In this document: one piece after another, positions 24,472-33,095 of the stretch
Layout of the letters: each line of letters starts with the position of its first letter
Numbering within the stretch: the first letter of the stretch is position 1
Source of the DNA: Laspinema palackyanum D2a
GTDB lineage: Bacteria > Cyanobacteriota > Cyanobacteriia > Cyanobacteriales > Laspinemataceae
Assembly (NCBI GenBank): GCA_025370845.1
Contig: JAMXFF010000001.1
Span: 231,120-276,061 of the forward strand
Length of the DNA: 44,942 nt
Reading direction: 5' to 3'
Made by a program: the position numbers and the translations under genes
Notes under the pieces: generated by a model
The model's database searches: none
Told to the model about the DNA's origin: nothing
The model's input: the letters and a program-made list of their open reading frames with translations, nothing else

Positions 24472-26955
24472 ATGGCTAAAATCCTAATTGTTGATGATGA
24501 CGTAACCGTGCAGCTCGTCCTCCAGGACTTACTTGAAAGCGACGGACATCGCATCACCGTGGCCTCTGATGGGACCGAGGGCTTGCGTCTGGCTAGAGAA
24601 CTGGAACCTGACTTGATTGTTTGCGATTGGATGATGCCCGGATTGGATGGATTAGAAGTCTGTCAGAAAATCAAGTCTGACCCTGAACTTGCGCCGATGT
24701 TTTTCATCCTGCTCACTGCGCGAGAAGAAGTGGGCGATCGCATCAAGGGACTCAACACCGGAGCCGATGATTTTCTCTCCAAACCCATCGAAACCGAAGA
24801 ATTTTTAGCGCGAATAAGGGCTGCCTTACGATTGCATGGCTTAACCCAGGAACTCAGCCAAGCCAATCAGCAGTTAGAAGCCTTAGTCGAGGTGCAGCGC
24901 CGACTCCTCGCCTTTAAAGGAGACACCACCACGGATAATAGTCTCAGCTACCCCTACACAGAAATTCTTAAACCCTTGGGAGAAGCGGCTCATGCCAGTC
25001 GAGTCTATCTCTGCCAAAATCCGCCCCTATCTGTATCTCTGGGGAATTCCTCGCCAACCGCTCACTCCCCGCTGTTGGTGGCCCAATGGAGTTGTGAAGA
25101 GTTAAAAATTAAACCCGGATCCGACACCACTCCCCAACCGGCGCAATGTTTCTCCTTAAAGGCACCGGTGCTGATTGAGCGGTGGGTATCTCTGTTAGCG
25201 CGAGGAGAAGTCATTGCCGATGTTGTGAGTAACTTTCCCGACTCTGAACGGGAAATTTTAGAACAATCGGGAATTCAATCCCTGCTGATTTTGCCCCTGA
25301 TTGTGCATGGAGAATTCTTTGGATTTATTCGCTTTGACAACTGCACAGAACCTCGGGTCTGGTCCGAGTCAGAAGTCTCCATCCTCCAAGCTGCTGCCGC
25401 CGCCGTGTCTCTTCATAAAGAGCGGGCCTTGGCGGAAGTGGCCCTGCGGTCTTCGGAAGCGCGCTATCGTGCCATTGTTGAAGATCAAACCGAACTGATT
25501 TGTCGGTTTGCACCGGATGGCACCCTGACCTTTGTCAATGATGCCTACTGTCGCTATTTCGGTGTGAGTCGCAAAGAACTCATGGATGGATCGGTGGTCT
25601 CTTTGATCCCCGATATGGATCGCAACCCCGTCGCCATGCCGGTTGTCACCCGGGAACGCCGGCTCGTCCTGAGCAATGGAGATGTGCGCTGGCAACAGTG
25701 GACCGATCGCGCTATTTTTGACGCCCAAGGGGTGTTGAGTGAGTTCCAAGCCGTGGGACGAGATATCACGGAACGTAAATTAGCCGAAGCAGCGGTCCAA
25801 GCCAGCGAGGAACGGTTCCGCCAGTTAGCCGAAAATATCGAAGAGGTCTTTTGGATCAGCGATCCAGACTATAGCCAAATCCTGTACGTTTCCCCCGCTT
25901 ATGAGGAAATTTGGGGACTAGAACGCCAGGAATTGTATGAGAAACCCACCGCCCGGTTAGATGTGATTCATCCCGACGATCGCCAAGCTGTCCTGACCGG
26001 ATTGATGCCGTTAGATCGCCTCGATCGCGAATATCGGATCATTCGACCTGATGGTTCTCTTCGCTGGATTCGCGATCGGGGCTTTCCCATCCGTGACGAA
26101 GAAGGAAAGATCTACCGCATTGCCGGAATTTCTGAAGATATCACCGAAATCAAACGCGCTGAAGAACAACTCCGTCATGCCTTGGCGAAAGAACGAGAAA
26201 TCATGGAATTTAGAACCCGCTTTGTTTCAATGGTTTCTCACGAATTCCGCACCCCCATGACCACCATTCTTTCTTCCGCTGATTTACTCGAATATTATTT
26301 AGAGGAATGGCCCCATGACAAACTGGATAAAAAGTTTCAAGCCCTCCATCGCATTCAATCGGCTACAGTGAACATGACCCAATTACTTGAAGATGTCCTG
26401 TTCATTGGACGGGCCGAAATGAGTCAACTCCCGTTTAATCCCCGCCCCGTTGATTTGGTTCCTTTTTGTGAGGAAATTGTAGAAGAATTCAAATTTTCTT
26501 CCACGAAAAAATACAGCATTAATTTTGTTAAACATTACTCCCGAGATTTTTTGAGCAATAAAGGCTTAAAGCCTTGTTTCGACGAAAAATTATTACGCTA
26601 TATTCTTAATAATTTGCTTTCCAATGCGATTAAATACTCCCCAGAGGGAGGAGAGGTTTATTTTGAATTAACCTGCACCGAAACCGATGTGATTTTTATG
26701 ATTAAAGACTCAGGAATTGGCATTCCCTCCGAGGAAATCCCCCGTCTCTTCCAAACCTTCCACCGTTGCGGAAATGTCGGGAATATCCCCGGTACAGGGT
26801 TAGGATTGGCAATGGTGAAACGCAGTACCGACTTACATGGCGGAGAGATTTCCGTCAAAAGTGAGGTAGGATTCGGGACGGCATTTACCGTTAGGCTTCC
26901 TTTGTATAGCCGACAACGAGAAGAGGATTCAAGTTCACAACAAGTTGGATCATGA
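24472..26955 (+). CDS. REC-GAF-PAS-PAS histidine kinase
   Basis: 827 residues. Receiver domain at 1-120 (Asp52 in VCDWMMPG, Lys in FLSKPI), a coiled coil, a GAF domain (about 160-315), two PAS domains (about 325-435 and 445-560, each ending DITERK or DITEIK), then HisKA with SHEFRTPMTTI (His590) and ATPase (NNLLSNAIKYS, DSGIGI, GTGLGLAMVK). The GAF lacks the cysteine of bilin-binding types. The kinase core resembles that of the kinase at 14914. No DNA-binding domain. The gene appears to be a single unit with about 120 bases to the next gene. No ribosome site seen before ATG 24472. Confidence 0.94.
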   Translation: MAKILIVDDDVTVQLVLQDLLESDGHRITVASDGTEGLRLARELEPDLIVCDWMMPGLDGLEVCQKIKSDPELAPMFFILLTAREEVGDRIKGLNTGADDFLSKPIETEEFLARIRAALRLHGLTQELSQANQQLEALVEVQRRLLAFKGDTTTDNSLSYPYTEILKPLGEAAHASRVYLCQNPPLSVSLGNSSPTAHSPLLVAQWSCEELKIKPGSDTTPQPAQCFSLKAPVLIERWVSLLARGEVIADVVSNFPDSEREILEQSGIQSLLILPLIVHGEFFGFIRFDNCTEPRVWSESEVSILQAAAAAVSLHKERALAEVALRSSEARYRAIVEDQTELICRFAPDGTLTFVNDAYCRYFGVSRKELMDGSVVSLIPDMDRNPVAMPVVTRERRLVLSNGDVRWQQWTDRAIFDAQGVLSEFQAVGRDITERKLAEAAVQASEERFRQLAENIEEVFWISDPDYSQILYVSPAYEEIWGLERQELYEKPTARLDVIHPDDRQAVLTGLMPLDRLDREYRIIRPDGSLRWIRDRGFPIRDEEGKIYRIAGISEDITEIKRAEEQLRHALAKEREIMEFRTRFVSMVSHEFRTPMTTILSSADLLEYYLEEWPHDKLDKKFQALHRIQSATVNMTQLLEDVLFIGRAEMSQLPFNPRPVDLVPFCEEIVEEFKFSSTKKYSINFVKHYSRDFLSNKGLKPCFDEKLLRYILNNLLSNAIKYSPEGGEVYFELTCTETDVIFMIKDSGIGIPSEEIPRLFQTFHRCGNVGNIPGTGLGLAMVKRSTDLHGGEISVKSEVGFGTAFTVRLPLYSRQREEDSSSQQVGS

Positions 26956-27077
26956 TCTTAACCCGGTTGTTGGGATCCGTCCTCGCTAACTGTTACATCT
27001 TCGTGAATTTTTGGGAAGTGGAAATGACTTGCTGACGGGTCTGTACGGGTGCTTGCTTTTCTGATAAACTATTACTT

Positions 27078-28205
27078 ATGATGACTGAATACTTTGCAAC
27101 TGTTGCTCGGGGTTTAGAACCCATTGCTGCCCAAGAATTAGAACGGTTAGGTGCTCAAGACGTTCGTCCGGACTTTACAGGCGTCCATTTTTCTGGCGAT
27201 CGCGCTTTACTTTACCGGGTTAATTTGTGGGGAAGAACTCTGTTTCGCGTTCTCGTTCCGATCCGAGAATTTTTCTGTCCCAATGCTGAAATGCTGTATC
27301 GAGAAATCCAGTCTATTGATTGGGAGGAGTATCTTGATCCTGGTAATACCTTGGCGGTAAATTGTACCGGCAGCAATCAGAAACTGAATCACACTCATTT
27401 TACAGCGTTACAGGTCAAAAATGCGATCGTAGACCAACAACGCGATCGCACGGGGGAACGGTCTACGGTGGATCCGAAGGACCCTGATTTGTTGCTGAAT
27501 CTGCATATTCATGGCGATCGCGCTATTCTCAGTTTAGATAGTTCGGGAAACAGCTTACATCGGCGCGGATATCGTCCGGCAATGGGAACTGCACCCCTCA
27601 AAGAAACCTTAGCTGCGGCTATTTTAGAACTGGCTGAATATTCCCCAGAACAGACCTTTTTAGACCCCTTATGTGGGTCCGGTACTTTACCCTTAGAGGC
27701 GGGTTTAAAGGCGTTAAATATTGCACCCGGATTGTTTAAAGAACGGTTTGGATTTATGAGTTGGCGCGATTTTGACCTAGAACTTTGGCAAGAAATCCGC
27801 CAAGAAGCCCTAGAAGGTCAAAAAGAGGAATTAACGGCCCCCATCTACGGCAGCGATCGCGATCGCTCTGTGATCCAACAAGCGTATCTCAATGCTGAAA
27901 ACTGCGGATTAGATGCTCATGTTCACTTTTCCATCCAAGAATTTTATCACCTCGAACCCCCTGCGGAAACTGGGATTTTGATTTGCAATCCTCCTTATGG
28001 AGAACGTCTCGGGGAAGTTCACGAACTGGGTGATTTTTATAAATCGATGGGAGATATTTTAAAACAGCGTTTTACCGGATGGACCGCTTATATTTTATCG
28101 GGCAATAAAGAACTCACCAAAAAAATCGGGCTTAAATCCTCAAAACGCATTCCCGTTTACAATGGTTCCTTACCTTGTACGTTACTCAAATATGAAGTGT
28201 ATTAA
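27078..28205 (+). CDS. RlmL-type 23S rRNA guanine-N2 methyltransferase
   Basis: 375 residues: an N-terminal THUMP domain (about 1-160, ATVARGLEPIAAQELERLGA at its start) followed by a Rossmann-fold methyltransferase (UPF0020). The SAM-binding motif is FLDPLCGSGTLPLEA and the catalytic NPPY is at 304-307 (CNPPYGER). This matches the RlmL half of E. coli RlmKL, which makes m2G2445 in 23S rRNA; the RlmK half, a second methyltransferase, is absent, as in many bacteria. Exact target base is inferred, not shown. ATG 27078 is followed by a second ATG. Cytoplasmic. Confidence 0.92.
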   Translation: MMTEYFATVARGLEPIAAQELERLGAQDVRPDFTGVHFSGDRALLYRVNLWGRTLFRVLVPIREFFCPNAEMLYREIQSIDWEEYLDPGNTLAVNCTGSNQKLNHTHFTALQVKNAIVDQQRDRTGERSTVDPKDPDLLLNLHIHGDRAILSLDSSGNSLHRRGYRPAMGTAPLKETLAAAILELAEYSPEQTFLDPLCGSGTLPLEAGLKALNIAPGLFKERFGFMSWRDFDLELWQEIRQEALEGQKEELTAPIYGSDRDRSVIQQAYLNAENCGLDAHVHFSIQEFYHLEPPAETGILICNPPYGERLGEVHELGDFYKSMGDILKQRFTGWTAYILSGNKELTKKIGLKSSKRIPVYNGSLPCTLLKYEVY

Positions 28206-28263
28206 CTTCAAAGCCAGATGGTTTGGCAGGGGAAATCCGTTGGAAACCCCCTACCGGTTTTAC

Positions 28264-28686
28264 TTAGTCTTTCTCGATTTTAACCGAGAGGATTTTATCT
28301 TTAGCCCGAATAGAGTTGACGACATCCATATCTTCGGTTTTACCAAAAACCGTATGTTGTCCATCTAAATGGGGTTGGGGAGAGTGGCAAATAAAGAATT
28401 GACTTCCCCCGGTATTGCGTCCTGCATGGGCCATTGATAATGTACCCGCTAGATGTTTGTTGGGGTTAATTTCACAATTGATTTTATAACCCGGACCCCC
28501 CGTTCCTGTTCCATTGGGACATCCCCCTTGGATCATGAAATTGGGAATCACCCGATGGAAGATTAATCCATCATAAAACCCACTTTCAGATAATTTGATA
28601 AAATTATCTACCGTATTCGGGGCATCTTTATCGAACAGATCCAGATGAATCGTTCCTTTGTCGGTTTCCATAATGGCACGAGGCAT
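28264..28686 (-). CDS. Peptidyl-prolyl cis-trans isomerase, cyclophilin
   Basis: A compact cytoplasmic cyclophilin of 140 residues that speeds proline isomerisation in protein folding. Motifs: [14 protein letters not shown] with catalytic Arg, then [25 protein letters not shown] split over the active site. The tryptophan that binds cyclosporin in human CypA is His here, as in many bacterial PpiB-type enzymes. The start is well set: AAGGAG lies seven bases before ATG 28686. No signal peptide. It converges with the RlmL-type gene, with 58 bases between the stops. Confidence 0.95.
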   Translation of the reverse strand: MPRAIMETDKGTIHLDLFDKDAPNTVDNFIKLSESGFYDGLIFHRVIPNFMIQGGCPNGTGTGGPGYKINCEINPNKHLAGTLSMAHAGRNTGGSQFFICHSPQPHLDGQHTVFGKTEDMDVVNSIRAKDKILSVKIEKD

Positions 28687-28957
28687 AGGTTTCTCCTTGA
28701 ATTGATTCAGATTTAAGGGCGTTCTCAGTGGACCGATCGCCCATGACAGACCTATATTACCTTAGAGCGTCGGTTGTTGGGGAGGATGGGGAGGATGGGG
28801 AGGATGGGGAGGATGGGGGAGATGGGGAGGATGGGGGAGATGGGGGAGATGGGAAGAGGGGGAGATGAATTTTGGGGGTTCATCTTTGCCGAGGATGATG
28901 TTGATGGGTGCGGGATTGTTGTACTCTAATCATTACCGAAAAAATCCGAGGAAAATT
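28687..28957. other. Divergent intergenic region with 9-bp G-rich tandem repeat
   Basis: Between the cyclophilin (minus) and HTH (plus) genes. At about 28777-28866 the plus strand carries nine to ten tandem 9-mers, GGGGAGGAT or GGGGGAGAT, a strong G-quadruplex candidate. The same theme occurs near 7408-7471, also between divergent genes. The ribosome site GAGG at 28948-28951 decides the HTH gene start at 28958. A shadow ATG at 28865 falls in the repeat. Confidence 0.75.
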
Positions 28958-29680
28958 ATGGATAGCGAACAAACTCAAGAAATTCTCAGGTTGCGGGAGA
29001 AAAAATTGACGCCGAAGCAAATCGCCCGCAAAATGGGGTTGAAAATCTCCGATGTTACCGTGTTTCTGAAAGAACAAGCGGAACAAATGGCGATCGCCCG
29101 TAAGGAATCCGGAGAATTACCCCCGGTAGTCGAGTGTTTAATCAATGCCAATTGCTTATCCAGACTGTTCCCTGAAAAAGGGGCGATCGCCACCCAATCT
29201 GAGGATGATTTAGACACCACAAACGACCCGGGTATGGCGATTGTAACGGTGACGCGATCGCCTGCATTTAACCGCTTTATTGTCTGTACTTACCTCGTGG
29301 ATTATTGGTGTTTGGGGGTCAAAGATGCCTCGGGACCGCGCAAATACAATCGCAGTGAATATCAAAAAATTGCCTCTTTGTATTATGACTCGTTCATCGG
29401 GGGTTCTGAGAAAATTTCATTATCTCAGGCTCAAGCCCTTGTCTGGGGTGCGGTTGAATATGCGGAAACATTAGGCTTAAAACCCCATCATGATTTTGAA
29501 CAAGCCAAAGAACAGTTAGGGGAATGGGATGGAGAACTGAAACTCGAATTTGGAAAAAACGGCAAGCCATTCTATACGAGCGGACCCTACGATAATTCAG
29601 CCTCAATTATTAATGCCTTGAATAAATCCGTGGGTGAGGGGAATTATCATTATATGATGGGGATGGACCCTGGACTATAA
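28958..29680 (+). CDS. Helix-turn-helix protein of unknown function
   Basis: 240 residues from ATG 28958, which has GAGG six bases upstream; the frame extends to 28865 but that part is repeat-derived. Residues about 5-32 (LRLREKKLTPKQIARKMGLK) look like a resolvase- or sigma-type helix-turn-helix. After a linker, a larger domain holds VCTYLVDYWCLGVKDASG and ALVWGAVEYAETLG; I have seen similar segments in uncharacterised bacterial proteins but cannot name the family. DNA binding is likely from the HTH but the role of the C-terminal domain is unknown. It converges with the TenA-family gene. Confidence 0.75.
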   Translation: MDSEQTQEILRLREKKLTPKQIARKMGLKISDVTVFLKEQAEQMAIARKESGELPPVVECLINANCLSRLFPEKGAIATQSEDDLDTTNDPGMAIVTVTRSPAFNRFIVCTYLVDYWCLGVKDASGPRKYNRSEYQKIASLYYDSFIGGSEKISLSQAQALVWGAVEYAETLGLKPHHDFEQAKEQLGEWDGELKLEFGKNGKPFYTSGPYDNSASIINALNKSVGEGNYHYMMGMDPGL

Positions 29681-29701
29681 TTTCCGTGGGTTTTTGGGGT
29701 T

Positions 29702-29729
29702 GTCAAGGGGGTATGAACTCCCGCTTGAC
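29702..29729. terminator. Imperfect hairpin between convergent genes
   Basis: GTCAAG/CTTGAC ends enclose a partly paired centre (GGGGGT/ACTCCC), 12 bases from the stop at 29741 and 22 from that at 29680. It may end both transcripts. On the minus strand it looks like a decayed version of the GGCGGGGGTT-type palindrome. Confidence 0.4.
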
Positions 29730-29740
29730 TACCCCGAGAC

Positions 29741-30364
29741 TTAGCTGGCATTAAATGCCATTTGCCAAAATGCCTTTTCAAATTGAGCCACAGTAATCAC
29801 GGTTTGTTCCGCGTCTTTCTGAACCTCCGGTGAGGCATCAGCGAGCATTTCATCGGCTTGTTGTTCTAACAATTTGACATAATCGGTAAAGCCCGGATTT
29901 CCCCAGCGATCGGCAAATTCGGTATAGGGTTCCGGCATGGGTCCGGGCAATTGCCACCCTTGATTATAAGCCAACTCCACCGCCCATAATCCCGTTGCTT
30001 GCACGGCATAAGGAGTCCGGGCCAGATTTTCTAAAAACTGGCTGTATTCTTCACAAGTGCGCTGTTTAGCGACATCCAAGGATAAATTCCGTTCGGCGGC
30101 TTTGACTTGAAACCAATTTAATTCATCTTTTAGGGCAGTTAATCCCCCTAACAGCACATCAAAATGATGGCGAGGAGCAACGGATAAAATCCGGGCTAAC
30201 ATCCGCGTAAATTCTACCACAAATTGATAATCCTGCACCAGCCAAGTATTAAATTGCTCGGGGGTAATAGTGCCTTGTTTACACCCCTCCAAAAAAGGAT
30301 GCACCGTGGCTTCCTGCCAAAGCGGTTGATGGTTTTTCAGAATTTCTTGACAGGTCATGGTCAT
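29741..30364 (-). CDS. TenA-family protein (thiaminase II-like)
   Basis: 207 residues with the all-helical TenA/haem-oxygenase-like fold. Motifs WLVQDYQFVVEFTRM near residue 42, and the C-terminal FEKAFWQMAF containing the catalytic-type Glu. TenA hydrolyses thiamine breakdown products in a salvage route. The active-site cysteine of the TenA_C class is not seen in its usual block, which reads TGLWAVELAYNQGW; this suggests a TenA_E-type or a related enzyme, so the precise reaction is open. An ATG two codons on (30358) is also possible. Nearest upstream neighbour is the ABC-F gene on the same strand, 92 bases away. Confidence 0.85.
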   Translation of the reverse strand: MTMTCQEILKNHQPLWQEATVHPFLEGCKQGTITPEQFNTWLVQDYQFVVEFTRMLARILSVAPRHHFDVLLGGLTALKDELNWFQVKAAERNLSLDVAKQRTCEEYSQFLENLARTPYAVQATGLWAVELAYNQGWQLPGPMPEPYTEFADRWGNPGFTDYVKLLEQQADEMLADASPEVQKDAEQTVITVAQFEKAFWQMAFNAS

Positions 30365-30456
30365 AAGTTCAAGAGAATAAACAACAGGTTAAGGGTAAAT
30401 AACTGGGGGACAAAATTGCCCCACTGCTCCTCAAAATTGCTGGACAAGGGGCTGTT

Positions 30457-32412
30457 TTAATTATTAGAATAGGCACTTTCTATTTCAGCCAATTCCATCC
30501 ATCGTTCCGTGGCAACTTCGATTTCATGAGCCAAATCTTGAACCTTTTGATGGAGTTTTTGCACTTCGGTGACAGCCCCAGGTTCGGCGCGATAGAGTGC
30601 TTTTTCCGTTGCGGCTTTTTCCGCTTCCAATTCAGCAATTTTGGTTTCGAGTTGCTGATACTCTCGCTTCTCCTTAGAGGACAGTTTGCGCTGGCGATTT
30701 TTATCCCAACTGACCCGTTCAGACTTGTCAACGGTGGCGGTTTGGGAGTCCTGTTTTTTCTCGGGTTGGCTGGCTGCTGCCAGACGTGAGGCTTCTGCGG
30801 CTTCGGCTTTTTGGTAGTCGAGATAAACCGTATAGTTGCCGGGGTACTGCCGGAGGTTACCGCCTTCTTCTAAGGCAAAAATGGTATTGACGGTGCGATC
30901 GAGAAAATAGCGATCGTGGGAAACAACGATCGCACATCCGTTAAAGTCTTCCAGGTAATCTTCTAAAACCGATAACGTCTGCACATCTAAGTCATTGGTG
31001 GGTTCGTCCAAAATGAGAATATTCGGGGCACTCATCAAGACGCGCAGTAAAAACAGTCGGCGTTTTTCTCCCCCGGAAAGTTTATGAATGGGTAAATATT
31101 GTTGATTCGGGGGGAACAGAAACCGTTCTAACATTTGGGAGGCGGTAATTTGCAGTCCGTCGGCAGTTTTGACTAATTCGGCTTCTTCTTTGACGTAATC
31201 GATCGCCCGCTGATTTTGATCCGCCGCGTCTAGTAAATCATCACAATGTTGGTCAAAATAACCGATATGGATGGTACTGCCAATCTCTACAGTTCCTGAA
31301 TCGGGGGCAAGACGTCCGGTAATGATATCCAATAAGGTGGATTTGCCGATGCCATTTTTGCCGATAATCCCGATGCGATCGTCAGGACTAAATTTATAGG
31401 AAAAGTCTTGGATTAGGGTGCGATCGCCATAGGATTTCCTGACATTTTCTAGCTCGATCGCCTTCTTGCCAATCCGCCGACTAGCAGTAGAAATTTCCAC
31501 CTTCCCTAAACTCTGTTTAAACTCCTTATCCTGGAGGTCCATCGCCCGACCAATCCGCGCTTTTTGCTTGGTACTGCGGGCTTTAGGTCCGCGACTCAGC
31601 CATTCTAATTCCCGGCGCAATAGCCCATAATGTTTGCGTTCCTGACTGGCTGCCGCTTCTTCGGCGAGGGCTTTTTTTTCTAAATAATAAGAATAATTTC
31701 CGTCATAAGTGTAAAGTTCACCGCGATCGAGTTCGATAATCCGATTGGTGACGCGATCGAGAAAATAGCGATCGTGGGTAATCAGCAAAATTGCACCGCG
31801 AAAGCTATTTAAGTAACTCTGTAACCACTCCACGGAAATCGCATCCAGATGGTTTGTCGGTTCATCCATCAGCAGCACATCGGGATCGCTGAGTAAAGCG
31901 GCAGCCAGGGCGATCCGTTTGCGGTATCCCCCGGAAAGGGTCCCGATTTGAGCGTCAAAATCTTCAATTCCTAACTGACTGAGGATAATTTTGGCTTGGG
32001 TTTCCAGTTCCCATGCGCCACTGGTTTCCATCTGGTGCATGACTTCCGATAACCGCGCCATCAACGGTCCATCTTCCGGGTGGCGGGCAATTTTGTGACT
32101 GAGGTCCTCATATTCGCGGACCAGGTTCATGCGATCGCCACAGTCGGCAAAAACCTGTTCTAATACCGTCCGGTTTTCATCGAGATCCGGTTGCTGCGGG
32201 AGATACACGATTCTCACCCCAGAATTGACTAAGATTTGCCCCCCATCCACGGGTTCTAAGCGGGCAATCATTTTCAATAGGGTAGATTTGCCAGATCCAT
32301 TTGTGCCGATCAAGCCAACTTTATCGGTGGGATTGAGGCTAAAGCTGGCATCCCGGAGGATTTCTTTAATGCCAAAATCTTTTTTGACGGATTGCAGGGT
32401 AAAGATGCTCAT
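30457..32412 (-). CDS. ABC-F ATPase, Uup-like
   Basis: 651 residues, two ATPase domains in tandem and no membrane segment. First domain: Walker A GTNGSGKSTLLKM, signature LSGGYRKRIALAAALL, Walker B VLLMDEPTNHLD. Second: GKNGIGKSTLLD, LSGGEKRRLFLLRVL, ILILDEPTNDLD. Between them lies the P-site tRNA-interaction motif region, and the C-terminus is a charged coiled coil (REYQQLETKIAELEAEKAA), typical of Uup and YfmR. ABC-F proteins act on ribosomes, easing stalled states. ATG 32412 has AAGGA five bases upstream, better than the TTG at 32415. Confidence 0.93.
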   Translation of the reverse strand: MSIFTLQSVKKDFGIKEILRDASFSLNPTDKVGLIGTNGSGKSTLLKMIARLEPVDGGQILVNSGVRIVYLPQQPDLDENRTVLEQVFADCGDRMNLVREYEDLSHKIARHPEDGPLMARLSEVMHQMETSGAWELETQAKIILSQLGIEDFDAQIGTLSGGYRKRIALAAALLSDPDVLLMDEPTNHLDAISVEWLQSYLNSFRGAILLITHDRYFLDRVTNRIIELDRGELYTYDGNYSYYLEKKALAEEAAASQERKHYGLLRRELEWLSRGPKARSTKQKARIGRAMDLQDKEFKQSLGKVEISTASRRIGKKAIELENVRKSYGDRTLIQDFSYKFSPDDRIGIIGKNGIGKSTLLDIITGRLAPDSGTVEIGSTIHIGYFDQHCDDLLDAADQNQRAIDYVKEEAELVKTADGLQITASQMLERFLFPPNQQYLPIHKLSGGEKRRLFLLRVLMSAPNILILDEPTNDLDVQTLSVLEDYLEDFNGCAIVVSHDRYFLDRTVNTIFALEEGGNLRQYPGNYTVYLDYQKAEAAEASRLAAASQPEKKQDSQTATVDKSERVSWDKNRQRKLSSKEKREYQQLETKIAELEAEKAATEKALYRAEPGAVTEVQKLHQKVQDLAHEIEVATERWMELAEIESAYSNN

Positions 32413-33095
32413 CAAATTCCTTTATACGGCACAGACTCCTGCTTTGTATTATCCCTCAGTCTTTGCCTCGTGGGTAGTGCTTCAGGCTGAATCTGCCTGG
32501 AATCCACTGCTGCCCAGGACCAGAAACCCTGTTTTTCTACAAAATCTCAGGCAATCAGCCACAAATCCATCGCAGAAACCCGGTTTCTCATTTTAGGTGA
32601 AATCTCTGGGGTGAGGGGTCCGATGGCTGCCCTGCTACGGGTTAGGGATCGGCGCATTCCGAGACTAAATTAGGGAAAACAGTATGAAGAGCCAATCTAT
32701 CATCATACCATTTCTCGTTTTTTATTTTGCAATAGTTTTATTGATAAATATTGATAATTTCTAAAACTGCAAAGCAATAGAATTAAACTAGCTTGGACTC
32801 AAAGGGTTTGAGATCTCCCAATTGGGTGAGATTGTTAATCCGGCCTTGAGGCATCCCTTAATTTAGGTCTACCTGGGGAGTGTTTTTTTGCCTCCAGGTA
32901 GATGAGAGGCTGATGTATAGGAAGCTGACCCAAGCCGTGGCGATCGCCTTTCCTGATCTACATCAGGGCTTAAATCTCCCCTCTTCTGTAGGGGCAAAAA
33001 AGCCAAAACCCTTCTAGGACCAAGAGTTGCCACTCATTGGACATGGGTACACGACGGGACCATTCCCCCTCGAAAAACCGAAACACAGGTGCGCT
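32413..33095. other. Divergent gap between ABC-F and the fusion gene
   Basis: About 680 bases with no gene seen. Palindromes: AGAAACC/GGTTTCT (32574-32588, centre C), and a hairpin with arms TCTACCTGG (32868-32876) and its complement (32894-32902) around a T-rich loop. Neither has a clear role. The frame of the fusion gene extends to a TTG at 33027. Confidence 0.45.
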
